From Polaribacter irgensii 23-P (GTDB lineage Bacteria > Bacteroidota > Bacteroidia > Flavobacteriales > Flavobacteriaceae), in assembly GCF_000153225.1 (NCBI RefSeq), contig NZ_CH724148.1:1182640-1246639 (forward strand): 64,000 nt of DNA, given 5' to 3'. The notes beneath the pieces are model-generated. The model was not told the origin of the DNA. It worked only from the letters and a program-made list of their open reading frames with translations, and made no database searches. The position numbers and the translations under genes were made by a program. Shown in pieces: positions 47,683 to 56,861 of the stretch (positions within the stretch are counted from its first letter, which is position 1; every line of letters starts with the position of its first letter).

Positions 47683-48309
47683 TTACAGCGCATATACGCA
47701 GGTAAAGCCTTCAAACTCTAAAAAATGTATGCCATAGGGAGCTGTCTGTCCTTCATATCGAATGGATCCCATTGTTTTTTTATTTATAAAATTAAAGTCG
47801 TCAATAAAAATATGGTGTAAAAAAAGCAAGCTTTTTTTACCATAGATTTTATACAAACTTTCTTTGGCACCCCAAACAATAGTAAGTTTACGAATTAAGG
47901 CTTCGTGATTTGCAATTGTTTTATACTCTTCAATAGGTGTAAATTTATGAGCTATTTTTAATATTTTATCTCGTTGCTTTTCAATGTCAATACCTACCGG
48001 GACTTCGTCTGAAATGATAATTCCCGAAAATGTATAGGAATGGGTAATTGAAATGTGTTTTCCATCTTTTAGATGGGGTTTTCCGTAGTGGTCATAAAAT
48101 AAATCGGCATCGCAGTATCCCACTTCTTTTAAGAGGTGGCGCACGCTCAAGAACCCGCGTTGATGCAGTTCTGATTTCATGCTATTTAAACGCACTTGAC
48201 TTTTTTCTGTCAATAAAACGTTTGTTTTTAAATCGTTAATATACTCCTTAATATTCCAGATGAGTACTTTCGTCTTAGAATCAACCGTTAAACTTTTGTA
48301 AAGAGGCAT
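47683..48309 (-). CDS. 4'-phosphopantetheinyl transferase (Sfp-type)
   Basis: This enzyme moves the phosphopantetheine arm of CoA onto carrier proteins. The 208-residue protein contains the two signature motifs VGIDIEKQRDK (metal-binding Asp-x-Glu) and WGAKESLYKIYG. SITHSYTFSGIIIS precedes the first. It is the long Sfp/AcpT type rather than AcpS. No polyketide or peptide synthetase is nearby, so the target may be the fatty-acid acyl carrier protein or a carrier encoded elsewhere. It is divergent from ahcY. Confidence 0.9.
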   Translation of the reverse strand: MPLYKSLTVDSKTKVLIWNIKEYINDLKTNVLLTEKSQVRLNSMKSELHQRGFLSVRHLLKEVGYCDADLFYDHYGKPHLKDGKHISITHSYTFSGIIISDEVPVGIDIEKQRDKILKIAHKFTPIEEYKTIANHEALIRKLTIVWGAKESLYKIYGKKSLLFLHHIFIDDFNFINKKTMGSIRYEGQTAPYGIHFLEFEGFTCVYAL

Positions 48310-48330
48310 ACTTTTTTGAAATGGATGTCG

Positions 48331-48338
48331 TAACTTTG
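48331..48338 (+). promoter_or_regulatory. Probable -7 element of the ahcY promoter
   Basis: TAACTTTG fits TAnnTTTG in the 62-base gap between divergent genes, 34 bases before the ATG. No TTG is found at the best spacing. No SAM or SAH riboswitch fits in so short a leader. Confidence 0.55.
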
Positions 48339-48371
48339 CAGTTCGAAAATTAGAACATAAATATACAAAAT

Positions 48372-49688
48372 ATGAGCACTAAAACAGCCACGTACGTACC
48401 TTTTAAAGTAAAAGATATTTCTTTAGCGGATTGGGGTAGAAAAGAAATTCATTTGGCAGAGGCAGAAATGCCAGGACTAATGTCTTTGAGAGAAGAGTAT
48501 AAAAATGAGCAACCTTTAAAAGGGGCAAGAATTGCGGGTTGTTTGCACATGACAATTCAAACAGCGGTTTTAATTGAAACATTACAAGCTTTAGGTGCGG
48601 AAGTAACTTGGAGTTCTTGTAATATTTTTTCTACACAAGATCAAGCTGCAGCTGCAATGGCAGACGCAGGAACTTCTGTCTACGCTTGGAAAGATATGAC
48701 TGAAGAGGAATTCGATTGGTGTATTGAACAGACTTTGTTTTTTGGTGAAGACAAGCAACCGTTGAATATGATTTTAGATGATGGAGGGGATTTAACAAAC
48801 ATGGTTCTGGACAGATATCCAGAATTAGCTGCTGGAATTAATGGATTGTCAGAAGAGACTACAACAGGAGTTCACAGGTTGTATGAAAGAGTGAAAAATG
48901 GAACTTTACCAATGCCAGCAATTAATGTAAATGATTCTGTTACCAAGTCTAAATTTGATAACAAATACGGTTGTAAAGAATCTGCAGTAGATGCAATTCG
49001 AAGAGCAACGGATACAATGTTAGCAGGAAAGCGCGTAACCGTTTGTGGATATGGAGATGTAGGTAAAGGAACAGCAGCTTCTTTTAAGGGAGCGGGTTCT
49101 ATTGTAACAGTTACTGAAATTGACCCCATCTGTGCTTTACAAGCAGCAATGGATGGTTTTGAAGTTAAAAGATTAGAGACTGTAGTTGCAAATTCAGATA
49201 TTGTAATCACTACGACAGGGAACAAAGATATCATACAAGCGCATCACTTTGAAGCAATGAAAGACAAAGTGATTGTATGTAATATTGGGCATTTTGACAA
49301 TGAAATTGATATGGCTTGGTTGAATAAAAATCATGGTCACACGAAAGATACTATCAAGCCACAAGTAGATAAATACAATGTCAATGGAAAAGATATTATT
49401 TTACTCGCAGAAGGACGTTTAGTGAATTTAGGTTGTGCAACTGGGCATCCAAGTTTTGTAATGTCTAATTCATTTACAAATCAAACGCTAGCACAAATTG
49501 AGCTTTGGAAAAATTCTGCTGCTTACGGAAACGATGTCTTTATGTTGCCAAAGCACTTGGATGAGAAAGTAGCATTCTTACACCTAGCTAAAATAGGTGT
49601 AGAGCTAACAGAATTGCGTGTAGATCAAGCTGAGTATATCGGTGTGACTCCAAAAGGGCCATTCAAGCCAGAGCATTACAGGTACTAA
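48372..49688 (+). CDS. ahcY: S-adenosylhomocysteine hydrolase
   Basis: AhcY splits S-adenosylhomocysteine to adenosine and homocysteine and so relieves inhibition of methyltransferases. The 438 residues show the N-terminal substrate domain ([20 protein letters not shown]), the NAD-binding loop [16 protein letters not shown], catalytic Asp/Lys residues around [16 protein letters not shown], and the family C-terminus KPEHYRY. The length is typical. The gene is single, with its own promoter and a bidirectional terminator downstream. Confidence 0.97.
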   Translation: MSTKTATYVPFKVKDISLADWGRKEIHLAEAEMPGLMSLREEYKNEQPLKGARIAGCLHMTIQTAVLIETLQALGAEVTWSSCNIFSTQDQAAAAMADAGTSVYAWKDMTEEEFDWCIEQTLFFGEDKQPLNMILDDGGDLTNMVLDRYPELAAGINGLSEETTTGVHRLYERVKNGTLPMPAINVNDSVTKSKFDNKYGCKESAVDAIRRATDTMLAGKRVTVCGYGDVGKGTAASFKGAGSIVTVTEIDPICALQAAMDGFEVKRLETVVANSDIVITTTGNKDIIQAHHFEAMKDKVIVCNIGHFDNEIDMAWLNKNHGHTKDTIKPQVDKYNVNGKDIILLAEGRLVNLGCATGHPSFVMSNSFTNQTLAQIELWKNSAAYGNDVFMLPKHLDEKVAFLHLAKIGVELTELRVDQAEYIGVTPKGPFKPEHYRY

Positions 49689-49755
49689 TAAACGTTTGTA
49701 AGTATAGTTTAGAGTATTTTACATAATTAGAATTTACAGATAAACCAGACAAAAA

Positions 49756-49787
49756 AAAAGCCTCATAATAGTTATTATGAGGCTTTT
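49756..49787. terminator. Bidirectional terminator between ahcY and the HMA gene
   Basis: AAAAGCCTCATAAT and its complement form a 14-pair stem (49756-49769 with 49774-49787) around a 4-base loop, with A before and T after. It serves both convergent units. Confidence 0.88.
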
Positions 49788-49794
49788 AAATTTT

Positions 49795-50184
49795 CTAATT
49801 ATTTTGTTTCTTTAGTTCTCCTTCGTGGTCTATTACAATTTTACTATCTCTATACATACAACATGGGTGCACGGAAGCGTATGCCTCCTCAGTTGCTTTA
49901 AAGTTTTTTATATCGTGACCAGCAGCGGCGATGTTTGTTTTTAGCGTTGTTAAACTTGTTTTTTGTTCGTTTAAAATCACGTTTAATTGATGTGTTTTTA
50001 CATCCCAAATAGCAAATTTTATGCCCTTGGTTTTTAAGGCGGCAGTCTCGATACGTTTCTTGCACATGCCGCAGATACCATCTACCTCAAAGGCAATCTT
50101 AGCGTTTTTTTTCCTTTCTACTTTTTGTCCTTGAGTGGAGAAGCCCATCAAAAACACACTGAATATAAATACTAATTTTCTCAT
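49795..50184 (-). CDS. Secreted heavy-metal-associated (HMA) domain protein
   Basis: The 129-residue protein has a signal peptide (MRKLVFIFSVFLMGFS, cleavage near TQGQ) and one HMA ferredoxin-like domain with DGICGMCKKRIE (Cys38 and Cys41) and AAGHDIKNFKA. After the domain it ends with HPCCMYRD (Cys108-Cys109). This suits periplasmic binding of copper or another soft metal. A longer reading from 50340 overlaps the receptor gene in another frame and lacks a signal at its start, so the ATG at 50184 is chosen. It is the last gene of a three-gene unit. Confidence 0.88.
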   Translation of the reverse strand: MRKLVFIFSVFLMGFSTQGQKVERKKNAKIAFEVDGICGMCKKRIETAALKTKGIKFAIWDVKTHQLNVILNEQKTSLTTLKTNIAAAGHDIKNFKATEEAYASVHPCCMYRDSKIVIDHEGELKKQNN

Positions 50185-50242
50185 CTTTTTTATTTTATGA
50201 TTTATTTTTAATTTTACGAGAGCACTTAATTTTTCTGAAAGC

Positions 50243-52519
50243 TTATTTGATTTTGAAACGAAGTCCTGCATAGATTGCGCGGCCAAAAATAGGTGCATAT
50301 ACAATAGTTGTATCAAAGTTAGGTCCAAAAGGAGCTTCACTTGCTAAAATAGGATTTTCTTGCTGCACATTAGTAATGTTTTCTCCTCCAAAATAAATTT
50401 CAAAAGTATTTGAGAACACTTTGGTAATTTGAGAATTTAGCAAGCTGTAGCTTTTCGAGTGCGTTGCCAATTGATATGCGATCGGATTGGAGGCGGTGTT
50501 TGGTAATCTCTGTCGGCCAATGTTATTAAAAGTAAGATCAATTTTCCATTGCGCGTTCTTGTCATTTAATTTTGTTTCATAGGAGAGGTTTGCAAAAAAT
50601 CGTTTGTTTGGCTGCAGTGGTTTTTGTAATTTTCCACTCTTATAGTCTGTTGATATGTCAAAATATTTGAAGGCAGTCCTTAGGCTTAAGTTGTCTATCA
50701 ATTCATAATTTACTTCTAACTGAAAACTGTCTGCAATACTTTTTCCGTCTAGATTATAAAAAGAAATTTCTTGGGGGTTTTCCCAATCAACTACTACTTG
50801 GTTGCTAAAATCTGTTCTATAAAAATCAAATACAATATCTCCTTTATTATCAAATAAATTGAATCTTTGTAGGTAGGAAACTCCGAAGTTCCAAGCAACT
50901 TCTGGGTTTAGTCCATAGATATTTCCGTCGGTATCATCAATATTAATATTTCCTTGCGTTCCTCTCGAACTCGCAAATAGTTGTTGATTTTCAGCAAAAA
51001 TATTGGCACTTCTTTTTCCTCTTCCAGCAGAAGCTCTAAAAACTCCTTTTTCCCAAGGAGCGTATCTCAAATGGACTCTTGGGGTGATAAAGGTTCCGAG
51101 TAGGTTGTGAGTATCTATTCGAAGACCAGCCGTTAGACTAAAATCGTCTAAATTGTCAAAAGCATATTCGAAAAAAGCACCGAGTGAACTTTCTTTTCTT
51201 TTGTAGTTTGTTTCATTCACAAGTTCATCATATTTATCATATGTAAAGCTGATACCTGTTTTAAATTTATTTCTAGTGTCATTGATGATCGAGTTGAAAA
51301 GAAAATTAGAATATAAACTTTCGTGTTGTGCATCATAGACGTTTAATCCAAAATAAGAGTCTTGTACGTGCATGCTATACGCCAATTGCAGCCCCAGGCT
51401 CTGGTAAGGTAATTCTGGGAAAACATATCCTAATTTTGCTGAAGTTTCAAAACGCTTTGTATCAATTTCGCTACCCCACACGTCGTCAGAGTTTCGTATC
51501 GAATTTGGGTATACTTTGTCTGTTTCAGAATTAAAATTAAGTTCACCTGTTTGTTTTTCATCATTTAAAAATCGAGCAGTTATAAAGCTGACCCAACCAT
51601 TTTGTGCGTCTGTGTATTGCCAGCGATTCATTACATTTATTTGGTTGGCTAGCGGTGCATCTAAAAAACCATCTTTATTTTTGTCAAATTTTTCACCTCT
51701 ATAATTTCCATGAATATAAAGTCCTGTTTGCCATTTTTTTGAAACCCTCTTGTTTAAGTGTGTGTTCAATTCGAACCTTCCGTTCAATGAGCTGTATGCA
51801 TTTAAAAAGAATTTAGCATCGGAAAAAGGTTTTACCAATTCGGCATTTATCTGTCCTGAGATGCTTTCAAAACCGTTTACAACAGATCCTGCTCCTTTTG
51901 TAATTTGGATGCTTTCTACCCAAGTTCCTGGTGTAAATGTTAATCCAAATGCTTGAGCAGCACCCCGAATAGACGGAATATTTTCTTGCATAATTTGTAA
52001 ATAAGGGCTTTTAAGTCCGAGCATTTGTATTTGACGTGTTCCAGTAAGCGCGTCAGAAAAACTGACGTCTATAGACGGGTTGGTTTCAAAACTTTCGGCT
52101 AAATTACAACAGGCAGCTTTTAACAATTCATCATTGTTCACAGTAAAAGTATTTGCGGTTGCAAATAGAGATTTTTGAATTGCTTTTCGCTTACTTCGAA
52201 TAGTGATTTCACTCAGTTCACCAGCTAAAGTGATGAAATGGTGAACGGGGGTTGTATTAGAAATGGATATGGTATCCGTTTTGTACCCAATATAACTTAC
52301 AATTAATTTTTTATTTTGGATGTTATATGGAATGGTGAACCAGCCTTTCTTGTTGGTAATTGCTCCAATATTTGTCCCCAACCAATTTACGGTTGCGCCA
52401 GAAACGCCGAGATTATTTTTTGGATTTTGTGCATCCATTATCATGCCCTTAAGGTTTGTTTGGGCAAGAATTAGCGCTGGTAATAGTAGCAAGAAGCTAC
52501 TGATAGCGTATTTTTTCAT
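50243..52519 (-). CDS. TonB-dependent outer-membrane receptor with a cysteine pair in the plug, probable metal transporter
   Basis: The 758-residue protein has a signal peptide (ending ILAQ), a carboxypeptidase-like domain (about 22-100), a plug with ELLKAACCNLAESFETNPS (Cys137-Cys138) and GAGSVVNGFESISGQINAEL, and a barrel ending with GRAIYAGLRFKIK. An adjacent Cys-Cys in a plug is unusual and points to soft-metal binding. The flanking genes encode an HMA protein and a Cys-rich secreted protein, so copper uptake or handling is the best guess. The gap to the HMA gene is 58 bases. Confidence 0.88.
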   Translation of the reverse strand: MKKYAISSFLLLLPALILAQTNLKGMIMDAQNPKNNLGVSGATVNWLGTNIGAITNKKGWFTIPYNIQNKKLIVSYIGYKTDTISISNTTPVHHFITLAGELSEITIRSKRKAIQKSLFATANTFTVNNDELLKAACCNLAESFETNPSIDVSFSDALTGTRQIQMLGLKSPYLQIMQENIPSIRGAAQAFGLTFTPGTWVESIQITKGAGSVVNGFESISGQINAELVKPFSDAKFFLNAYSSLNGRFELNTHLNKRVSKKWQTGLYIHGNYRGEKFDKNKDGFLDAPLANQINVMNRWQYTDAQNGWVSFITARFLNDEKQTGELNFNSETDKVYPNSIRNSDDVWGSEIDTKRFETSAKLGYVFPELPYQSLGLQLAYSMHVQDSYFGLNVYDAQHESLYSNFLFNSIINDTRNKFKTGISFTYDKYDELVNETNYKRKESSLGAFFEYAFDNLDDFSLTAGLRIDTHNLLGTFITPRVHLRYAPWEKGVFRASAGRGKRSANIFAENQQLFASSRGTQGNINIDDTDGNIYGLNPEVAWNFGVSYLQRFNLFDNKGDIVFDFYRTDFSNQVVVDWENPQEISFYNLDGKSIADSFQLEVNYELIDNLSLRTAFKYFDISTDYKSGKLQKPLQPNKRFFANLSYETKLNDKNAQWKIDLTFNNIGRQRLPNTASNPIAYQLATHSKSYSLLNSQITKVFSNTFEIYFGGENITNVQQENPILASEAPFGPNFDTTIVYAPIFGRAIYAGLRFKIK

Positions 52520-52588
52520 TGATATATATTTTATAATAATTAAAAAAGTACTCCTCGATAGAAGTTTTTATTTGAAATTAGAATAAAA

Positions 52589-52993
52589 TTAAATTAAAAA
52601 AGATTGATATAGTATCTGATAGTTTATGGGGATGTTTGTGGGGGGAGCTTGTTTGTAAATTTGCTCTTTAGGAGGGTTGTCGTGGAACAAAACTTCATAA
52701 GAAAAAAGGAAGATGGGTAAGAATTGTGCTTTTTCAAAATCTATTTGTTGAAAAGGTAATTGGTGCAGTTCATCTTGTCCCTTTGTCTTAATGATTACAT
52801 CTGTGCAGCAGGATTTCTGATTTGTTGCTGTTTTTTGTGACATTTTCATACCACAATTAGTTGCATGTCCAGTAAATGAAGTGTTTACTAAAAAATCTCC
52901 ACAATAATGGCTTTCAACAGTGAAAGACAGGGTTGAGAATAGCACTAGAAAGGCTAAAAAGGTGGAAAATATTTTAAGGCAACTACTTTTCAT
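52589..52993 (-). CDS. HYC_CC_PP-type secreted small protein
   Basis: The 134-residue protein has a signal peptide (hydrophobic 7-24) and the spaced motifs that name the family: SHYCGD (His29-Tyr30-Cys31), KSCCTD (Cys62-Cys63) and Pro-Pro pairs near the C-terminus (DNPPKEQ, APPTN). Another Cys lies at NCGMKM. Such proteins are found beside metal-related TonB receptors in Bacteroidetes; their biochemical role is not established. It is the first gene of the unit, 69 bases before the receptor. Confidence 0.8.
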   Translation of the reverse strand: MKSSCLKIFSTFLAFLVLFSTLSFTVESHYCGDFLVNTSFTGHATNCGMKMSQKTATNQKSCCTDVIIKTKGQDELHQLPFQQIDFEKAQFLPIFLFSYEVLFHDNPPKEQIYKQAPPTNIPINYQILYQSFLI

Positions 52994-53080
52994 ACGGGGT
53001 ACAAATTTACAATAACAAATGTAAATCTTTTGTTAAATTGTTTGATAATGTGACTATTACTCACAAAAGGGTTCAAATCA

Positions 53081-53111
53081 TTTGTATTTGGTATTATTCA
53101 GCTTATTTTTG
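53081..53111 (+). promoter_or_regulatory. Promoter of the GAF-domain protein gene
   Basis: TTTG (53081-53084), 19 bases, and TATTTTTG (53104-53111) match both boxes of the Bacteroidetes consensus. Transcription should start near 53118, which rules out any translation start upstream of that point and supports the ATG at 53146. Confidence 0.75.
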
Positions 53112-53145
53112 TTCGGCAAATAACTGGAATTTATTTACGTTCGCC

Positions 53146-53616
53146 ATGTCAAAACAAAACCAAATGAAAATAGATATATTAAAAAGTAAAGTAGAGAAGG
53201 CCCTTTCTCTAAATGGGCAAACAATGGATAGGTTGCAGGCAATTTGTGATTTGTTGGAGCGTGAAATTCTGCATTATGATTGGGTTGGATTTTATTTTAA
53301 AAATGGAGATAAAAATGAACTAAAATTAGCGCAATACACAGGTGAGGAAACTGAGCATACGATCATTCCTTTTGGAAAGGGGATCTGTGGTCAAGTGGCA
53401 GTAAGCAATAAAAATTTCGTGGTGCAAGATGTTTCTGCACAAGAGAATTATATTTCTTGTGGTTGGAAAGTAAAGTCTGAGATTGTAATTCCGATTTTTG
53501 TGAATGATGAAAATGTAGGTCAAATAGATATCGATTCCCATACAGCAAACGTTTTTACTGCAGATGATGAGGAATTATTGGAATTTGTTTGTAAAAAAGT
53601 GGCAGAAATTTTATGA
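53146..53616 (+). CDS. GAF-domain protein related to free methionine-(R)-sulfoxide reductase
   Basis: The 156-residue cytoplasmic protein is one GAF domain that aligns with E. coli fRMsr (YebR/MsrC) through YDWVGFYF, IPFGKGICGQVA, NYISCGWKVKSEIVIPIF and DIDSHTANVF. Two of the three fRMsr cysteines are kept (Cys81 and Cys105, matching Cys94 and Cys118), but the position of Cys84 is His71. It may reduce free Met-R-SO by a changed mechanism, or have another ligand. The ATG at 53146 is chosen because the promoter lies between it and the farther upstream in-frame start. Confidence 0.82.
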   Translation: MSKQNQMKIDILKSKVEKALSLNGQTMDRLQAICDLLEREILHYDWVGFYFKNGDKNELKLAQYTGEETEHTIIPFGKGICGQVAVSNKNFVVQDVSAQENYISCGWKVKSEIVIPIFVNDENVGQIDIDSHTANVFTADDEELLEFVCKKVAEIL

Positions 53617-53739
53617 GATTCGTTCACAAGCGGTGGAGTGAAAAACACTGATTTCAGGGATTGCCAAACTTCTTTTTTTGTCATGTGTTTGATTATAAGT
53701 TTTTAAAGAAAATTTCTAATCATTAAGCTCCCCTAAATA

Positions 53740-53877
53740 ATGAAAGGGCGGCATTCAGAATCAATTTCCAAAGGAGAAAGCACCTTTTCTTTTGCAGCAG
53801 AAAGACAAAAAAAACCAAAAAATTTTAAAGAAAAATTCATAGAATGGTTCCGAGATTTTTTAGAAAATAGTGAATAA
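53740..53877 (+). CDS. Possible small protein, 45 residues
   Basis: An ATG frame encodes a 45-residue product starting MKGRHSESISKGESTFSFAA and ending KEKFIEWFRDFLENSE. It is hydrophilic with an amphipathic, aromatic-containing C-terminal helix, and its codon use and composition look protein-like. There is no signal peptide. It lies in a 579-base gap between the GAF gene and purH. It has no clear promoter of its own. I do not recognise it; it may be a real small protein or chance. Confidence 0.4.
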   Translation: MKGRHSESISKGESTFSFAAERQKKPKNFKEKFIEWFRDFLENSE

Positions 53878-54143
53878 ATTTTATTTTTGTATTATTCAAG
53901 GAATGCTCTCAGGATTCAAGTAAAAATCTTTTTTGTTTTTTCAAGGTTTAGCATGCATGACAAAATGTTACGTATTTTTCCGGAGGAGCTTATAAATTTT
54001 AAAAAGCAACAACTTTGTGGTCTTTTCTTCGTAAATAACGTCAACCAAAGATATTTTTTGTGTGGCGTACATAATTTTTTATTAATATAATTATGTGCTA
54101 AATACGAATAAAAACAAGCTGTATTTTTTTTATAAAATTACTA
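53878..54143. other. Gene-free interval upstream of purH
   Basis: The 266 bases contain only a weak frame (53887-54090, TTG start) with unlikely composition, and a loose AT-rich inverted repeat near 54069-54096 without a T run. No riboswitch core for purines or ZTP could be found. Confidence 0.4.
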
Positions 54144-54174
54144 TTGTAGTAACCTTATAGTTTTCTTAATTTTG
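54144..54174 (+). promoter_or_regulatory. Promoter of purH
   Basis: TTG (54144-54146), 20 bases, and TAATTTTG (54167-54174) match the Bacteroidetes consensus. The leader to the ATG at 54196 is only about 15 bases. Confidence 0.65.
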
Positions 54175-54195
54175 TGTGCTTAACAACACAACAAA

Positions 54196-55725
54196 ATGAG
54201 CACTTCAAAAACAATTAAATCTGCATTAATTTCCGTTTTTCACAAAGACGGTTTAGAACCTATTGTGAGAAAATTAAATCAATTAAATGTTACCATTTAT
54301 TCTACAGGTGGTACAGAAAAATTTATTAAAGAATTGGGGATTCCTGTGGTTCCTGTTGAAGAAGTAACTTCATACCCTTCGATTTTAGGAGGAAGAGTAA
54401 AAACATTGCATCCAAAAGTTTTTGGTGGGATTTTAAACAGACAAGATCACGAAGGAGATATTGCGCAGTTAGAAGAGTTTGATATTCCTCAAATTGACTT
54501 AGTTATTGTAGATTTATATCCATTTGAAAAAACAGTTTCCTCGGGAGCTCTTGAAGCGGACATTGTAGAAAAAATTGATATTGGTGGGATTTCTTTGATT
54601 CGAGCTTCTGCAAAAAATTTCAAGGATACTTTTACCATTTCTTCGATGGATCAGTATGCTGCCTTTTTAGAAATCTTAACAGCAGACATGGGAGCAACTT
54701 CCATGGAGCAGAGAAAGATGTTTGCAGCAAAATCTTTTAATATTTCTTCACATTACGACACCGCAATTTTTAACTATTTCAACGCGGGTGAAACACCGGT
54801 GTTAAAAGTTAGTGAAACAAAAGCACAAGTACTTAGGTATGGTGAGAATCCGCATCAAAAGGGATATTTCTTTGGAGATTTAGAAGCGATTTTTGACAAG
54901 CTACACGGGAAAGAATTGAGTTATAACAACTTATTAGATGTAGATGCTGCCGTAAATTTAATAGCTGAATTTACAGGAGAGGCACCTACTTTTGCTATTT
55001 TAAAGCATAATAACGCCTGTGGTTTTGCACAAAGGGAAACCATTAAACAAGCATATGTAGACGCCTTAGCAGGAGATCCAGTCTCTGCTTTTGGTGGAGT
55101 TTTAATATCAAATACAGAAATAGATGCAGCTACTGCAACTGAAATTCACGGACTATTCTGCGAAGTCGTAATTGCGCCAAGTTATCAAACAGAGGCACTT
55201 TCAATTTTGAAAGGAAAGAAGAATAGAATTATTCTAATTCAGAAAGAGGTTGCGTTGCCAACAACTTCGATTAGAACGTGTTTAAATGGAAATTTAGTGC
55301 AGGATAAAGACAGCATTACAGACACCCTTAAAGATCTGAAATACGCAACCGATACGAAGCCTTCAGAAAGTGAGTTAGAAGATTTGTTATTTGCTTCTAA
55401 GCTTTGTAAAAACACAAAGTCAAATACAATTATCTTAGTAAAAAATAAGCAATTGTTAGCAGGAGGAACAGGACAGACAAGTAGAGTAGATGCTTTAAAC
55501 CAAGCAATCGAAAAAGCGCGTTCTTTTAAATTTGATTTAAATGGCAGTGTAATGGCAAGTGATGCCTTCTTTCCTTTCCCCGACTGTGTAGAAATCGCAG
55601 ACAAAGCAGGTATAAAAAGTGTAATTCAGCCTGGTGGTTCTATTAAAGATCAATTGAGTATTGAGTACTGTAACAAGAACAATGTGTCTATGGTTATGAC
55701 TGGAATTAGACATTTTAAACATTAA
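54196..55725 (+). CDS. purH: Bifunctional AICAR transformylase/IMP cyclohydrolase
   Basis: PurH does the last two steps of IMP synthesis. The 509 residues begin with the MGS-like cyclohydrolase domain (SALISVFHKDGL, YSTGGTEKFIKE, GGRVKTLHPKVFGGIL) followed by the transformylase domain (LRYGENPHQKGYF, LKHNNACGFA, DPVSAFGG, GGTGQTSRVDA). The conserved Lys-His pair in LKHNNACG is present. The C-terminus GIRHFKH matches the family. It is transcribed alone; mreB starts 85 bases on with its own promoter. Confidence 0.97.
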   Translation: MSTSKTIKSALISVFHKDGLEPIVRKLNQLNVTIYSTGGTEKFIKELGIPVVPVEEVTSYPSILGGRVKTLHPKVFGGILNRQDHEGDIAQLEEFDIPQIDLVIVDLYPFEKTVSSGALEADIVEKIDIGGISLIRASAKNFKDTFTISSMDQYAAFLEILTADMGATSMEQRKMFAAKSFNISSHYDTAIFNYFNAGETPVLKVSETKAQVLRYGENPHQKGYFFGDLEAIFDKLHGKELSYNNLLDVDAAVNLIAEFTGEAPTFAILKHNNACGFAQRETIKQAYVDALAGDPVSAFGGVLISNTEIDAATATEIHGLFCEVVIAPSYQTEALSILKGKKNRIILIQKEVALPTTSIRTCLNGNLVQDKDSITDTLKDLKYATDTKPSESELEDLLFASKLCKNTKSNTIILVKNKQLLAGGTGQTSRVDALNQAIEKARSFKFDLNGSVMASDAFFPFPDCVEIADKAGIKSVIQPGGSIKDQLSIEYCNKNNVSMVMTGIRHFKH

Positions 55726-55736
55726 TTATTTATAGG

Positions 55737-55766
55737 TTGTTTGCAATAAGAAATTTAGTAAATTTG
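55737..55766 (+). promoter_or_regulatory. Promoter of the mreB operon
   Basis: TTG (55737-55739), 19 bases, and TAAATTTG (55759-55766) match the consensus. It lies just downstream of the purH stop codon, and the leader to the mreB ATG is about 38 bases. Confidence 0.7.
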
Positions 55767-55810
55767 TGAGAATAGGAATGGTAGTTATAACAATATAATA
55801 AAAATATTTT

Positions 55811-56839
55811 ATGGGTTTCTTTGATTTTATGACGGAAGATATTGCGATTGATTTAGGAACCGCAAATACTTTAATAATCCACAAAGGAAAAGTGGTTATT
55901 GACAGCCCTTCTATTGTTGCAAGAGATAGAACTACTGGTAAAATCATTGCAATTGGAAAAGAAGCCAATTTAATGCAAGGGAAAACCCATGAAAATATAA
56001 AGACAATTCGCCCTTTAAAGGATGGTGTTATTGCAGATTTTCAGGCCTCTGAAGAAATGATTAAAGAATTTGTAAAACAGATTCCGTCGATCAAAAAGAA
56101 ATTATTTCCGCCAGCATTGCGCATGGTAATTTGTATTCCGTCCGGAATTACAGAGGTAGAAAAGAGAGCCGTTAGAGATTCTGCAAAACATATGAATGCC
56201 AAAGAAATCTATTTAATTTACGAACCGATGGCAGCAGCAATAGGTGTTGGTATTGACATTATGGAGCCAAAAGGGAACATGATTATTGACATTGGGGGAG
56301 GAACAACAGAAATTGCAGTAATCGCCTTAGCAGGTATTGTTTGTGATCAATCGGTGAAAGTTGCAGGGGATCTCTTTACAAATGATATTATGTATTACAT
56401 GCGCACGCAGCACAATTTACATGTAGGCGAAACGACTGCAGAAAAAGTGAAAATCACAATTGGTGCAGCCACAGAAGATTTAGAAACTCCGCCAGAAGAC
56501 ATGTTAGTGCAAGGAAGAGATTTGTTAAGTGGTAAGCCAAAACAGGTGCAGGTTTCTTATCGAGAGATTGCAAAAGCACTAGATAAATCTATTTTAAGAA
56601 TAGAAGATGCCGTAATGGAAACGCTGTCAAAAACACCTCCAGAATTAGCTGCGGATATTTATAACAGCGGCATTTATTTAGCTGGAGGAGGCTCTATGTT
56701 AAGAGGTTTAGATAAAAGACTCTCAAGGAAAACAGACTTGCCTGTGTATGTTGCGGAAGATCCACTAAGAGCGGTAGTTCGTGGAACTGGAATTGCTTTA
56801 AAAGAATTAGATAAATACAAAAGCGTATTGATGAAATAA
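55811..56839 (+). CDS. mreB: Rod-shape determining actin homologue MreB
   Basis: MreB polymerises under the inner membrane and guides wall synthesis along the cell side. The 342 residues include IAIDLGTANTLIIHKGK (phosphate 1), the conserved EPMAAAIGVGIDI, IIDIGGGTTEIAVIAL (phosphate 2) and LAGGGSMLRGLDKRL (adenosine motif). The first residues MGFFDFMTE form a membrane-binding amphipathic start. It heads mreBCD-mrdA-rodA. Confidence 0.97.
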   Translation: MGFFDFMTEDIAIDLGTANTLIIHKGKVVIDSPSIVARDRTTGKIIAIGKEANLMQGKTHENIKTIRPLKDGVIADFQASEEMIKEFVKQIPSIKKKLFPPALRMVICIPSGITEVEKRAVRDSAKHMNAKEIYLIYEPMAAAIGVGIDIMEPKGNMIIDIGGGTTEIAVIALAGIVCDQSVKVAGDLFTNDIMYYMRTQHNLHVGETTAEKVKITIGAATEDLETPPEDMLVQGRDLLSGKPKQVQVSYREIAKALDKSILRIEDAVMETLSKTPPELAADIYNSGIYLAGGGSMLRGLDKRLSRKTDLPVYVAEDPLRAVVRGTGIALKELDKYKSVLMK

Positions 56840-56861
56840 GCTTTTAGACTCGTTAAAAAAA

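Noticed and set aside
48310..48371. SAM or SAH riboswitch before ahcY
   Set aside because: The gap to the divergent gene is only 62 bases and holds just a -7 box.
49795..50340. 181-residue version of the HMA protein starting at 50340
   Set aside because: The extra 52 residues overlap the receptor gene in another frame and hide the signal peptide that begins at the ATG at 50184.
53038..53616. 192-residue version of the GAF protein
   Set aside because: A fully matched promoter lies at 53081-53111, so the RNA begins after this start; the fRMsr fold begins at the ATG at 53146.
53887..54090. 67-residue frame before purH
   Set aside because: TTG start, odd composition, no domain, and placed directly upstream of the purH promoter; probably chance.
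54069..54096. Inverted repeat upstream of purH as a terminator
   Set aside because: The stem is all A-T, loosely paired, and has no T tract in the needed direction.
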